Source of the DNA: Streptomyces sp. JJ36
Lineage (GTDB): Bacteria > Actinomycetota > Actinomycetes > Streptomycetales > Streptomycetaceae
Direction of reading: 5' to 3'
Length of the DNA: 64,000 bases
NCBI RefSeq assembly: GCF_021696945.1
Contig: NZ_JACYHE010000006.1
Location: 62,001-126,000 of the forward strand
Part shown: piece after piece, positions 33,350 to 41,972 of the stretch
Position numbering within the stretch: position 1 is the first letter of the stretch
Layout of the letters: each line of letters starts with the position of its first letter
Notes under the pieces: model-generated
Databases searched by the model: none
What the model saw: only the letters and a program-made list of their open reading frames with translations
What the model was told of the DNA's origin: nothing
Translations under genes and position numbers: made by a program

Positions 33350-35317
33350 ATGGCCTCACCACCCCCCGCGGAACACGCCGAGGAGGCGCCCCGGCGGAAC
33401 GCGCACCGGCTGCTCGCCGGCGCCGCCCGGGACGGCGCCGCCGGCACCGCGGGTGTGCTGCTGGCCGGCCTCGCCGAGTCCGCCGTGGCCCTCGCCCTGC
33501 CGGCCGTCCTCGGCCGCGCCCTGGACCGGCTGCTCGCCGGCGCCGGCCCGGCCGACCCGTGGATCGCCGCGTGCGCCGCGCTGTTCGCCGCCCAGATGCT
33601 GCTCGGCGCCGCCGTCGCCGTGCTGAACGGTACCGTCACCGCCCGCGGCACCGCCTGGCTGCGCCGCCGCGGAACCGGGCACCTGCTCGCCGCCGGTCCG
33701 CGCGCCACCGACCGCTTCACCCCCGGCGACCTGGTGACCCGCCTCGGCCAGAACGCGGCCGACGCCGGCACCGCGCCCGCCTCCGCCGCCACCGCCGTCA
33801 CCGCCGTCGTCACCCCGCTCGGCGGTCTGCTGGCGCTCGCCGCCGTCGACCTGTGGCTGGCCGCGGTCTTCCTCGGCGGCACACCGCTGCTGGCGGCGCT
33901 GCTGCGGACCTTCGCCCGCGGTTCGTCCGCCAGCGTGACGGACTACCAGCACACCCAGGGCCGCATCGCCACCGCCCTGACCGAGGCGCTCGGCGGGGCC
34001 CGCACGGTCGCCGCGGCCGGCACCGCGGACCGGGAGCGGCGGCGCGTGCTGGAGCCGCTCGCCGAACTCGACGCCCAGGGACGCCGGATGTGGCAGGTCT
34101 ACGGGCGCGCCATGGTGGGCAGCGGGGTGCTGGCGCCGCTGCTGGCGACGGCCGTCCTGGCCGCCGGGGGGCTGCGGCTGGCCGCGGGCGCGCTGAGCGT
34201 CGGGGAACTGCTGGCCGCGTCCCGCTACGCCTTCCTCGCCGTCGGCGTCGGCACCCTCGTCGGCCGGGTGGACGCCCTGGTACGCGGCCGGGCCGCCGCC
34301 TCCCGGATCGCCGGGCTGCTCACGGTGCCGGCCGTGCCGTACGGCACCTGGCCGCTGCCGGCCGGCGGCCCCGGCCGGCTGGAGCTGCACCGGGTGACCG
34401 TGCGCCGCGGCGGGACGGCGGTGCTCCGCGACGTGGACCTGGTGGTGCCGGGCGGCAGCACCATGGCCGTGGTCGGCCGGTCCGGGGCGGGCAAGTCCCT
34501 GCTGGCCGCCGTCGCCGGGCGGCTCACCGACCCGGACCACGGGCGGGTGCTGCTGGACGGGGTGCCGCTGACCGAGGCCGACCCCGCGGTGCTCCGCCGG
34601 GAGGTCGCGTACGCCTTCGAGCGGCCCGCGCTCTTCGGGCGCACCGTCGCCGCGGCCGTCGGCTTCGGGCCGCGCGACCTGCCCCGCACCCGGGTGGAGG
34701 CCGCCGCGCGGGCGGCCGGTGCCGACACCTTCGTACGGCTGCTGCCGGACGGCTACGACACGCCGCTCCGGGAGGCGCCGCTCTCCGGCGGGGAGGCGCA
34801 ACGCCTCGGGCTGGCACGGGCGTTCGCGCACGCCGGGCGGCTGCTGGTGCTGGACGACGCCACCTCCAGCCTGGACAGCGCCACCGAGCGCGAGGTGGGG
34901 CGCGCCCTGCTGCGGGAGGTGCGTCCGGGCACCCGGCTGCTCGTCGCCCACCGGGCCTCCTCCGCCGCCCGCGCCGACCTGGTGACCTGGCTGGAGAACG
35001 GTCGCGTCCGGGCGGTCGGCCGCCACCACGAGCTGTGGCACGACCCGGACTACCGCGCGGTGTTCGCCCCGGACGAGGACCTTCCGCCGGGGGCGGGAAC
35101 CCACGACGGCGGCCCCCCGGACGGAGACGGCGATCCCGAGCGGGCGGGCGCTCCCGAGCGGGCACCGGCCCGCTCCGGTACGGACGGTGCCGCAGACGGC
35201 GGCGACACGGCGTCCCCGGGACCCACCGGCGGCGGAACCGCGGGACCGTCGGCACGGCGGGCCGGGAAACCGGCCCCACCGCCGGGGGCGGGAACCCCCA
35301 CGGGCGGTGCGGCGTGA
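33350..35317 (+). CDS. ramA: ABC transporter (permease-ATPase fusion) RamA/AmfB
   Basis: A 655-residue half-transporter thought to export the SapB-type peptide together with RamB. The membrane domain covers about residues 25-320 with six spans. The ATPase domain has Walker A GRSGAGKS near 380, signature LSGGEAQRLG near 480, Walker B LLVLDDATSSLD and switch His in VAHRASS. Residues after about 575 form a long disordered Gly/Pro/Asp-rich tail, unusually long for the family. Gene order ramC-S-A-B is conserved. Its stop overlaps the ramB GTG. The 263 bp before it hold the ramS hairpin and no promoter that I can pick out. Confidence 0.93.
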   Translation: MASPPPAEHAEEAPRRNAHRLLAGAARDGAAGTAGVLLAGLAESAVALALPAVLGRALDRLLAGAGPADPWIAACAALFAAQMLLGAAVAVLNGTVTARGTAWLRRRGTGHLLAAGPRATDRFTPGDLVTRLGQNAADAGTAPASAATAVTAVVTPLGGLLALAAVDLWLAAVFLGGTPLLAALLRTFARGSSASVTDYQHTQGRIATALTEALGGARTVAAAGTADRERRRVLEPLAELDAQGRRMWQVYGRAMVGSGVLAPLLATAVLAAGGLRLAAGALSVGELLAASRYAFLAVGVGTLVGRVDALVRGRAAASRIAGLLTVPAVPYGTWPLPAGGPGRLELHRVTVRRGGTAVLRDVDLVVPGGSTMAVVGRSGAGKSLLAAVAGRLTDPDHGRVLLDGVPLTEADPAVLRREVAYAFERPALFGRTVAAAVGFGPRDLPRTRVEAAARAAGADTFVRLLPDGYDTPLREAPLSGGEAQRLGLARAFAHAGRLLVLDDATSSLDSATEREVGRALLREVRPGTRLLVAHRASSAARADLVTWLENGRVRAVGRHHELWHDPDYRAVFAPDEDLPPGAGTHDGGPPDGDGDPERAGAPERAPARSGTDGAADGGDTASPGPTGGGTAGPSARRAGKPAPPPGAGTPTGGAA

Positions 35318-37326
35318 AAGGCGCGGCGGAGACCGAGGCCGTCCCGGAGGCGGCGCAGGCCCGGGACGCCCGGGACGCCGCGCCCGCCGAGGGGCACGGG
35401 CTCCGGGCCCCGGACGGGCCCGGCGGGCACGCGGGCCCGGCCGCGACGGAGAACCCCGGGGGCCGGCCCACGCGCCCCCTGCGCCGGGTGCTGCCGCAGG
35501 CCCGCCGGTTCCTCGGGCGCCGCCGGCCCACCCTGCTGCTGCTGGGCGGCTGGTCGCTGCTGGAATCCGCACAGACGTTCCTCGGCGGCTACAGCGTCGC
35601 CCGCGCCCTGGACCGCGGCTTCCTCGCCGGCGACACCCGCACCGGGCTGCTGTGGCTGGCCGCCGGCGCGGTGGCCGTCCTCGTCGGCGGCCTGGCCACC
35701 CGCGGGGTCTTCCGGCACCTCGCCGACCTGGTGGAACCGCTGCGCGACGGCCTGGTGCGCCGCGTGGTGACCCGGGCGCTGCGACAGGCCGTCGCCGACC
35801 CGGACCGGGTGGACACCGCCGCCGTCTCCCGGCTGACCAGCCAGACGGAGATCGCCCGGGACGGCTTCGCCGGACTGGTTCTGGTGACCCGGTCGTTCGC
35901 GTTCACCGCGCTGGGTGCGCTCTTCGGCCTCGCCGCACTCGCGCCCGGCCTGCTGCTGGTGGTGCTGCCGCCGCTGGTGCTGGGGCTGGTGCTGTTCTGC
36001 CTGACGCTGGGTCCGACGGCGCTGCGGCAGCAGGAGTTCCTGCGCGCCGACGAGGCGGCCTGCGCGCACTTCGGCGCCGTCGCGGAGGGCCTGCGTGACG
36101 TGACCGCGTGCGGCGCCACGGAACGTGTGGCCGCCGAGTCCGGCGTTCTCGTCGGCCGTGCCCGGGACGCCGGGCGGGTCCTCGCCCGCTGGGCCGGAGC
36201 GCGCCATCTCGCGCTGGGCCTGGCCGGCCGGCTGCCGGTGGTGCTGCTGCTGGTGGCGGCGCCCTGGCTGCTGCGCAACGGCGTGACGGCCGGTGAACTG
36301 GTCGGCGCCCTGACCTACCTCACCCAGTCGCTGCTGCCCGCCCTGCACACCCTGGTCAACGCGCTCGGCTCGGCCGGCACCCGGCTGCTGGTCGTGCTCG
36401 ACCGGCTCACCGGCGGCACGGACGGCGACGGGTACGGGCCCTCCGGACCCGTACCCGCCTCCCCCTCGTCCGTCCCCCGCGCGCCCGGCGGCAGCGCCGA
36501 GACCCCCGTGCTCGGCGCCCCGCCGGAAGGACCGGCGGAGCCTCCCCCGGCTCCGTTCCCCCTGCCGGCCGCGCGGCCGTCCCCCGTACCGGCCGCTCCC
36601 CCCCGGGTCGAACTCCGCGGCGTGACCTTCGCCTACGGCCCCGCGGCCCGCCCGGTCCTGCGCGATCTGGACCTGGAGGTCCCCCCGGGCGGCAGCCTGG
36701 CGGTGGTCGGCCCCAGCGGCATCGGCAAGTCGACGCTCACCGGGCTCGTCGCCGGGCTGCTCACCCCGCTGCGCGGCGACGTCCGGGTGGCCGGCGAGCC
36801 CGTACGCCCGTACGCCTCCCCCGAGGCGTGCCGGCGCCGGGTGCTGATCCCGCAGCAGGCGTACGTGTTCAGCGGCACCCTCCGCGCCAATCTGCTCTAT
36901 CTCCGTCCCGACTCCTCCACCGTCCCCCGGCGGGCGGTGGAGGAGTCGGCGCATGCGGTCGGCCTCGGGCCGCTGCTGGAGCGGCTGGGCGGACCGGACG
37001 CCCCCGTCGTCCCGGGTGAGCTGTCCCAGGGTGAGCGGCAGTTGCTCGCCCTGGCCCGGGCACATCTGTCACCGGCGCCGCTGGTGCTGCTGGACGAGGC
37101 GACCTGCCATCTGGACCCCGTGGCCGAGGCCCGCGCGGAACGCGCCTTCCTGGAGCGGCCCGGCACCGTGGTGATCGTCGCCCACCGCCTCTCCTCGGCC
37201 CGGCGTGCCGACCGGGTCCTCGTGCTGGACGGCACCGAGGCCCGTACCGGCACCCACGAGGAGCTGCTCGCGCGCTCCCCCCTCTACGCCGAACTGGTGG
37301 GGCACTGGCAGGCGACCGCGGTCTGA
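35314..37326 (+). CDS. ramB: ABC transporter (permease-ATPase fusion) RamB/AmfA
   Basis: A 670-residue half-transporter and the heterodimer partner of RamA. After a disordered N-terminus of about 65 residues come six membrane spans, then a Pro/Ala-rich linker around residues 370-425. The ATPase domain has Walker A GPSGIGKST, Q-loop IPQQAYVFSGTLRANL, signature ELSQGERQLLALARA (Gln in place of the usual second Gly), Walker B LVLLDEATCHLD and IVAHRLSSA. The GTG start overlaps the ramA stop (GTGA). A 12-bp hairpin about 150 bp downstream probably ends the ram transcript. Confidence 0.93.
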   Translation: MKGAAETEAVPEAAQARDARDAAPAEGHGLRAPDGPGGHAGPAATENPGGRPTRPLRRVLPQARRFLGRRRPTLLLLGGWSLLESAQTFLGGYSVARALDRGFLAGDTRTGLLWLAAGAVAVLVGGLATRGVFRHLADLVEPLRDGLVRRVVTRALRQAVADPDRVDTAAVSRLTSQTEIARDGFAGLVLVTRSFAFTALGALFGLAALAPGLLLVVLPPLVLGLVLFCLTLGPTALRQQEFLRADEAACAHFGAVAEGLRDVTACGATERVAAESGVLVGRARDAGRVLARWAGARHLALGLAGRLPVVLLLVAAPWLLRNGVTAGELVGALTYLTQSLLPALHTLVNALGSAGTRLLVVLDRLTGGTDGDGYGPSGPVPASPSSVPRAPGGSAETPVLGAPPEGPAEPPPAPFPLPAARPSPVPAAPPRVELRGVTFAYGPAARPVLRDLDLEVPPGGSLAVVGPSGIGKSTLTGLVAGLLTPLRGDVRVAGEPVRPYASPEACRRRVLIPQQAYVFSGTLRANLLYLRPDSSTVPRRAVEESAHAVGLGPLLERLGGPDAPVVPGELSQGERQLLALARAHLSPAPLVLLDEATCHLDPVAEARAERAFLERPGTVVIVAHRLSSARRADRVLVLDGTEARTGTHEELLARSPLYAELVGHWQATAV

Positions 37327-37847
37327 AGGCGGCCGTACCCACCTGCCGTGAGCGGGGCCCGCGGGCTCAGGCCGGTGCGGTGCGGCCCCGCGAGGTGTGA
37401 GCGGGTGCGGTCGGGGAGGTGCCGCGTAACCGGCGCGTGCGCATCCTTCCTCCTTCTGCTGGGCGCTTCGGCAGGGGGGTGTGCGGGGAACCGCAGGGGA
37501 GTCCGGGCTCCCCGCACACCGGGGCAGGGACAGGCGCATCCCTCCCACGCCGCGGAGACACTGCTGGGGCGGCTGTCTCCGCGAGGCGGACGACCAGCAC
37601 GTTACGGACGCCGCAAGGCCGCTGCCAGCGGCACGGGGCCCGGTCCCCCGCCCGCGGGCGGCGCCGGTGCACAACCGGGCGTGCGCCGTGCACAACGGGG
37701 GCCGGGCACACCCTCACCCGTGCACAGTTCCCGCAGGCGGCCGCCCGTTCCCGGCCGGCGGACCGCCCGTTCCGGGCCACCGGGGACCGTTCCGCGCATC
37801 CCGGGGCGCCGGGTCCGGCGCACCCCGGGAGCCCCGGTCCCGCGCGG
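37327..37847. other. Gene-free stretch between ramB and the PucR gene
   Basis: No gene is supported in these 521 bp between two convergent genes. It holds the operon terminator at 37478-37520 and a weak inverted repeat GCGGGGCC...GGCCCCGC near 37350-37400. Three copies of GTGCACA stand at about 37667, 37688 and 37720, each followed by A or G and pyrimidines. Confidence 0.6.
37478..37520. terminator. Terminator hairpin of the ram operon
   Basis: A perfect 12-bp stem (37478-37489 with 37509-37520) encloses a 19-nt loop with an inner GGAG...CTCC pair. It lies 152 bp past ramB. Confidence 0.6.
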
Positions 37848-39977
37848 CTATGCCCGCCAGGCGCCGCGCAGCGGCGGGCTGCCGGTGGCGGCGTACAGCG
37901 CGAAGGCGAGCGGGCGGACGCTGCTCAGCAGGTGCTCGCCCTCCTCCGGCACGACCTCCCGCGGCTCCGCTCCCTGCCGCGGCACCCGGTGCTCCGCGGC
38001 CCCCTGCGACGTACCGCCGTCCTCCGGACCGCCGCGCTCGGGGCCGGCCGACAGGTCCCGGCGCAGCAGCGGCGCCGCCGCCTGGAGCCGGCTCCGCACG
38101 GTACCGGGGGACACGTCCAGCGCGGCGGCGGCCTTCTCGGTGTGCGTGTCGTTCTCCAGCCAGACGCGGAGGGTGCGCAGCAGATCCCGGCGGTCCTCCC
38201 GTACGGGCTGCAGCAGCTCCTCCGCCCACTCCCGTACGGCCGGCGCGCCCACCATGGCGGTGAAGTCCGCATCCGCGTCGGCTCCGGCGTCCTCCGGGCC
38301 GCCACCGTGCCCGTGCGCGTTGACGATCTTCACCGCGGCGGAGACCACCGCCTGCTGGAGGACGTGCCGCCGGTCCAGACCGAGCAGGCCGAAGGCCCGG
38401 TTCACGCGGTGCGCCACGGTGTTCCGGTGCACGCCGAGCACCCGGCTCACGGCCTTGTACGGGAAGTCCAGGGCGAGGTCGAGGGTGTGCAGGAGCTGGT
38501 TGCGCTGGCCGGTGGGCAGCGCCAGCAGCGGGCGCAGCACCGTGCCGGCCCAGCGGCGTGCCGGTTCCGGCGGCACCACGTCCGCCAGGTCCGCCCGGTC
38601 CTCGGCGCGTGCCGCCCGCCCGGGCAGCTCCCGTGCCACGGCCAGCGAGGTGACGGCCTCCGCGTAGGCGTCCGCGACGTCGCCGAGCCCGTGCACCCGG
38701 CTGCTGCCCAGCAGGTGCTCCGGCCGACCGGACACCACCTCCCGCAGCACCCCGTCCAGCGGCACCGCCTCACCGCCCGGCAGCGGGTCGACCAGGATCA
38801 GATGGTTGAAGGCCGGGCAGCGAGCCAGCAGCGCGCGCCCGGCCGTACCGCCCTCCAGCCGGGCGGCGGTCGCCTCCCGCTCCTCGCCGGCGCAGTCCAC
38901 GACATGCACCCGCACCTCCTCCGTGGCCAGCAGGCCGGGCGCTATCCCGGCCATCACCCGCTGCGCGGCGACCTCCTCGCCCGCCAGGAGGAGCTGCAGC
39001 GCGCTCAGGTGCACCGCCCGCTCGGCGTCCCGCAGCCGGCTCTGCGACCGCGCCTGGTCCAGCAGGCCCAGCACCTTGGCGGCGTGCCGGACCAGATCGG
39101 TCTCGGTGTCGCCCAGCGGGCGGCGGGCGGCCACCCAGAGCGTGGCGGCCGGACCCGGCGAGGCGAGCGCGACGGACTGCACATGCGGCCCCGCGTCCCG
39201 GGACGCCGCCGGAGCGGGTGTCGCGGGTGCCGCGCCGGCGGGCGTCGCGGGGGCGGTCTGACCGGCGAGCAGCGGGGCGAGCGTACGGGGCGCGGACTCC
39301 GGGGAGGCGGCCAGCACCCCGCGGTGCCGGTCGCCGACGAGCACGTCGGCCTCCAGCGCGGCGGCCAGCCAGTCGGTGATGCGCTGCATCCCGCCCGCGC
39401 CGGCGTCCGTCGTCGTGCCGGGAACGGCAGTCGTGCCGGGGCCGGCCGTCGTGCCCGGGGCGACCGCGGCGTCGTCCGGCGTGCAGCCGGCGGAGCCCGG
39501 CCCCGCCTCGGCCCACCGCTCGGGCAGCCGGTGCAGCAGGGCGGTGAGCTGTTCCGCGTGCCACTCGGCGTCCCGGTGCCGGCGCTCGCTCAGCCGCGGC
39601 AGCAGCCGGCGCCACTCCGTCAGCGGCGTGGTGGTGGTCAGCAGGGGGACGTCCAGCCGTGCCGCCGCGCTGCGCAGCGTCACCGGGACGTCCCGGACAC
39701 CGTGCCGGCCGACGACCACCGCGAGCCCGGCGGCCCGCTGCCGGGCCAGCTCCCGCAACAGCGCCTCGGCCGCCCGTGCCCCGACCCCGCGGCCGCCGGG
39801 CCCGCCGAAGTCCCCGGTCACCACGAGGGTGTCGGTGACCTCACCGAGGCCGTCCGTCCACTGCGGCGGCGGCACCACCCGTACCGTGTCCACCATGCGG
39901 TCGCGGGCGTGATCGCCTCCCACCGCGAACTCCAGAGAAAGCCCGGGCTCCTCACCCAGGTCACTCAGCGTCGACAT
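37848..39977 (-). CDS. PucR-family transcriptional regulator with two helix-turn-helix segments
   Basis: A 709-residue regulator. The N-terminal PucR domain (TDTLVVTGDFGG, LAVVVGRHGVRDVP, LDVPLLTTTTPLTEWRRLL) is followed by Ala/Gly/Thr repeats near 190-215, a GAF-like middle (DWLAAALEADVLVGDRHRG) and a helical region. The PucR C-terminal HTH is FPYKAVSRVLGVHRNTVAHRV near residue 505. A second HTH-like segment, HTEKAAAALDVSPGTVRSRL, lies near 610, followed by an acidic, disordered end. It lies convergent to ramCSAB and between ramB and ramR. Its target is unknown. A link to ram is inferred only from position. Confidence 0.88.
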   Translation of the reverse strand: MSTLSDLGEEPGLSLEFAVGGDHARDRMVDTVRVVPPPQWTDGLGEVTDTLVVTGDFGGPGGRGVGARAAEALLRELARQRAAGLAVVVGRHGVRDVPVTLRSAAARLDVPLLTTTTPLTEWRRLLPRLSERRHRDAEWHAEQLTALLHRLPERWAEAGPGSAGCTPDDAAVAPGTTAGPGTTAVPGTTTDAGAGGMQRITDWLAAALEADVLVGDRHRGVLAASPESAPRTLAPLLAGQTAPATPAGAAPATPAPAASRDAGPHVQSVALASPGPAATLWVAARRPLGDTETDLVRHAAKVLGLLDQARSQSRLRDAERAVHLSALQLLLAGEEVAAQRVMAGIAPGLLATEEVRVHVVDCAGEEREATAARLEGGTAGRALLARCPAFNHLILVDPLPGGEAVPLDGVLREVVSGRPEHLLGSSRVHGLGDVADAYAEAVTSLAVARELPGRAARAEDRADLADVVPPEPARRWAGTVLRPLLALPTGQRNQLLHTLDLALDFPYKAVSRVLGVHRNTVAHRVNRAFGLLGLDRRHVLQQAVVSAAVKIVNAHGHGGGPEDAGADADADFTAMVGAPAVREWAEELLQPVREDRRDLLRTLRVWLENDTHTEKAAAALDVSPGTVRSRLQAAAPLLRRDLSAGPERGGPEDGGTSQGAAEHRVPRQGAEPREVVPEEGEHLLSSVRPLAFALYAATGSPPLRGAWRA

Positions 39978-40640
39978 CGTCCGACCCCCAGCCGGTCGAG
40001 GACCTGCGGTCCCAGGGCCCCGGACGCCTGTACGGGTCCGGCCGGGGCCCCTGGCGACGAACCTGCACCCCCCGCAGCGCACAGTACCGCGCTGCGGGCA
40101 GACCACCGTCCCGCGGTACGGAGGCAGGGACCTCCGCGGCACCCGGACCGCAGCCCGCCGGAAGCCGGGGCCGCGCGCCGGTGCACGCCGCTGCGCCGGG
40201 AGGCAGCGGCGTCCGCCACGCCTCGCCCCTGGCGGGACGGATCCGCGGGGCGTCACGTGGCGTGCCGCGCACGTCGCCGGCGGACCACGCCCGGGCGCCG
40301 TGCCGTTCCGGGGGAGCAGGCCGCGCGGCCTGCTCCCCCGGCGCCGCGCTCACGACGGTCCTGCGCGGGCGCGCTCCCGCGGCGTGCCGGCCCCGGTGCG
40401 GTCACGCCCACCAGGCTGGAGACCCGCGCCGGCTGGTCGCCGCGGAGCCCGGTCCCGGACGCGGTCCCGGACGCCCCGCAGAGCGGCCTCGCGGACCACC
40501 GGCCCCAGCGGGAGCCCCGGCAGGAGCCCCGGCAGGCAGGTACACGGCCGTCCGCACGGGCCCCGCCGGGGCCTGCGGTCCGTCCCGGCGGGGGCGGCGA
40601 CCCCGGCCCCACGGTGCTCACCGCCGGTCGCCGGGCCGCC
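39978..40640. other. Gene-free stretch between PucR gene and ramR
   Basis: No gene is supported in these 663 bp. The only strong structure is the palindrome at 40310-40339. The rest is GC-rich with no clear promoter. Confidence 0.55.
40310..40339. terminator. Perfect 30-bp palindrome
   Basis: Positions 40310-40324 are the exact reverse complement of 40325-40339, with no spacer. It lies about 300 bp beyond the ramR stop, in the direction of ramR transcription, and may end that transcript. Confidence 0.6.
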
Positions 40641-41246
40641 CTACACCCAGCCGGCGCCGTGGGCGATCCGTATGGCGTCCACGCGGTTGCGGGCACCGGT
40701 CTTGCGGGTGATGGCGGTCAGGTAGTTCCGCACCGTGCCGTGCGACAGGTGCAGCCGGCCGGCGATGTCGGCTATCGACTCCCCCTCCGCGGCCAGGGCC
40801 AGCACCCCCACCTCACGGGGCGTCAGCGGCATCTCGGCGGCCTGGAGAAAGCCGAAGGCGAGCGATTCGTCCACGAATCGCTCGCCCTCGAAGACCCGGC
40901 GGATGGCCTCGACTAAGCGCTGGGGGACGGCGTCCCGGTCGACGAACCCCCGGGCGCGCGCGGCGTAGGCCTTGCGCAGGAGCCCGGGACGGGACGGGTC
41001 GGCGAGCACCACGAGGGCACAGCCCGCGCCGTCCGTGTGCCGTACGAGGCGCGGATCGCTCAGCGGAGCCGTCGCGGTGGAGCCGTCGATGTCGGCCAGG
41101 CAGATGTCCGGACGCAGCGCCGCGAGCCCGCCCATGACCTGGTCCCAGGGTGCGGAGGACACCTCCAGGTCGTCTTCGGCGGAGAGCAGCGACTCCAGCG
41201 CCGAACGCATGAGCGTCGAATCGTGTACCAGGAGAACCCGGATCAC
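40641..41246 (-). CDS. ramR: NarL/LuxR-type response regulator RamR/AmfR
   Basis: A 201-residue response regulator that would activate ramCSAB. The receiver domain begins IRVLLVHDSTLMRSALESLL, where the usual acidic pair is His8-Asp9. The phospho-acceptor position falls on Asp52 in CLADIDG, and the conserved Lys region reads ARGFVDRD with Arg instead of Lys. So phosphorylation may be absent or atypical. The C-terminal LuxR HTH is complete (LTPREVGVLALAAEGES, GTVRNYLTAITRKTGARN). GTG start with AAAGGA upstream. No sensor kinase is near. An inverted repeat lies in its leader. Confidence 0.92.
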   Translation of the reverse strand: MIRVLLVHDSTLMRSALESLLSAEDDLEVSSAPWDQVMGGLAALRPDICLADIDGSTATAPLSDPRLVRHTDGAGCALVVLADPSRPGLLRKAYAARARGFVDRDAVPQRLVEAIRRVFEGERFVDESLAFGFLQAAEMPLTPREVGVLALAAEGESIADIAGRLHLSHGTVRNYLTAITRKTGARNRVDAIRIAHGAGWV

Positions 41247-41267
41247 CTGAGTGTCCTTTCTCACGGT

Positions 41268-41289
41268 CCGTGGTGCCTTTGGCACGCGG
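41268..41289 (-). promoter_or_regulatory. Inverted repeat in the ramR upstream region
   Basis: GTGCC-TTT-GGCAC (41273-41285) is a perfect inverted repeat, flanked by CCG and CGG that extend it with one mismatch. It lies 22-43 bp before the ramR start and could be an operator. Confidence 0.4.
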
Positions 41290-41752
41290 TGTGCGGCCGA
41301 GTGATACTGCCATGAAACCGACACTTGACCGCAAGGGGGCACCGGGCGCACGACGGGCGCACACCGGGAGACCGTTCGTGCGCCCCTTCACCGATGCACA
41401 CGCCCCCGACGAAGCGGCGGACACCTGGAGGCAGCCCCCGCGACCCGCCCCGCCGGTTACCCCGCCGGACCCGCCCTACACGGCGGGCCCGGCGAGCGCC
41501 TGCCCGCCGCCGCCCGGTCCGTGCCGGTCCGCGCCTCGAACAGCGCCTGCTCGTCACGCCGGCCCACGAGAGCGTCCCGGCGCCGGCGCCGCAGCACCTC
41601 CTGCCGGGAAGGCCGCTGCTGACCTGTCACACCATCACCCCCAGGCGTTCCGGGTATTCCACCTGCTCCGCCGACCGGTGTCCCCCGCGCCACGCGCCCC
41701 CGACCGGCAGGAGTGCCGCCGGGCCGCGGAGGGGTGGTCTGCACCACCACGA

Positions 41753-41789
41753 CGAAAATCCCGCCCGATCGGGGTGATCGGACGGGATT
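41753..41789 (-). terminator. Rho-independent terminator of tRNA-Ala
   Basis: On the minus strand a 14-bp stem (41776-41789 with 41757-41770, one G-U pair) and a 5-nt loop are followed by TTTTCG, 15 bp past the tRNA 3' end. Confidence 0.8.
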
Positions 41790-41804
41790 CTGCTGCTGTT
41801 GCTG

Positions 41805-41878
41805 TGGACCTGAGGGGATTTGAACCCCTGACCCTCTCGTTGCGAACGAGATGCGCTACCGGACTGCGCCACAGGCCC
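41805..41878 (-). tRNA. tRNA-Ala (anticodon CGC)
   Basis: A 74-nt tRNA. The acceptor stem GGGCCTG pairs with CAGGTCC, leaving discriminator A; it carries the G3-U70 wobble that marks alanine tRNA. The anticodon stem TCTCG/CGAGA encloses the loop TTCGCAA, giving CGC for GCG codons. The T-arm is GGGGTTCAAATCCCC. CCA is not encoded. A -10-like TAAGGT stands 15 nt upstream, and a good terminator follows. Confidence 0.96.
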
Positions 41879-41972
41879 TTGCGACGGGTGAAACCTTAGC
41901 ATCCCCGTCGGGCGGGGAGAAAATCCGTTGCCGTGCTGGTCACGACCGGACGCGGCCGGCGGCGGCCCGGGG

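Larger units (their letters stand above)
41247..41804. other. Gene-free stretch between ramR and tRNA-Ala
   Basis: No gene is supported. It contains the inverted repeat at 41268-41289 in the ramR leader and the tRNA terminator at 41753-41789. On the minus strand, TATCAC around 41308-41303 may be the ramR -10 box. Confidence 0.5.

Noticed and set aside
40310-40339. 30-bp palindrome as a plasmid or phage site
   Set aside because: A terminator fits better: all-GC-rich, downstream of ramR, no flanking repeats or recombinase.
41805-41878. tRNA-Ala as attachment site of an integrated element reaching into the ram region
   Set aside because: I saw no second copy of the tRNA 3' end within the window and no integrase, so an integrated element is not supported.
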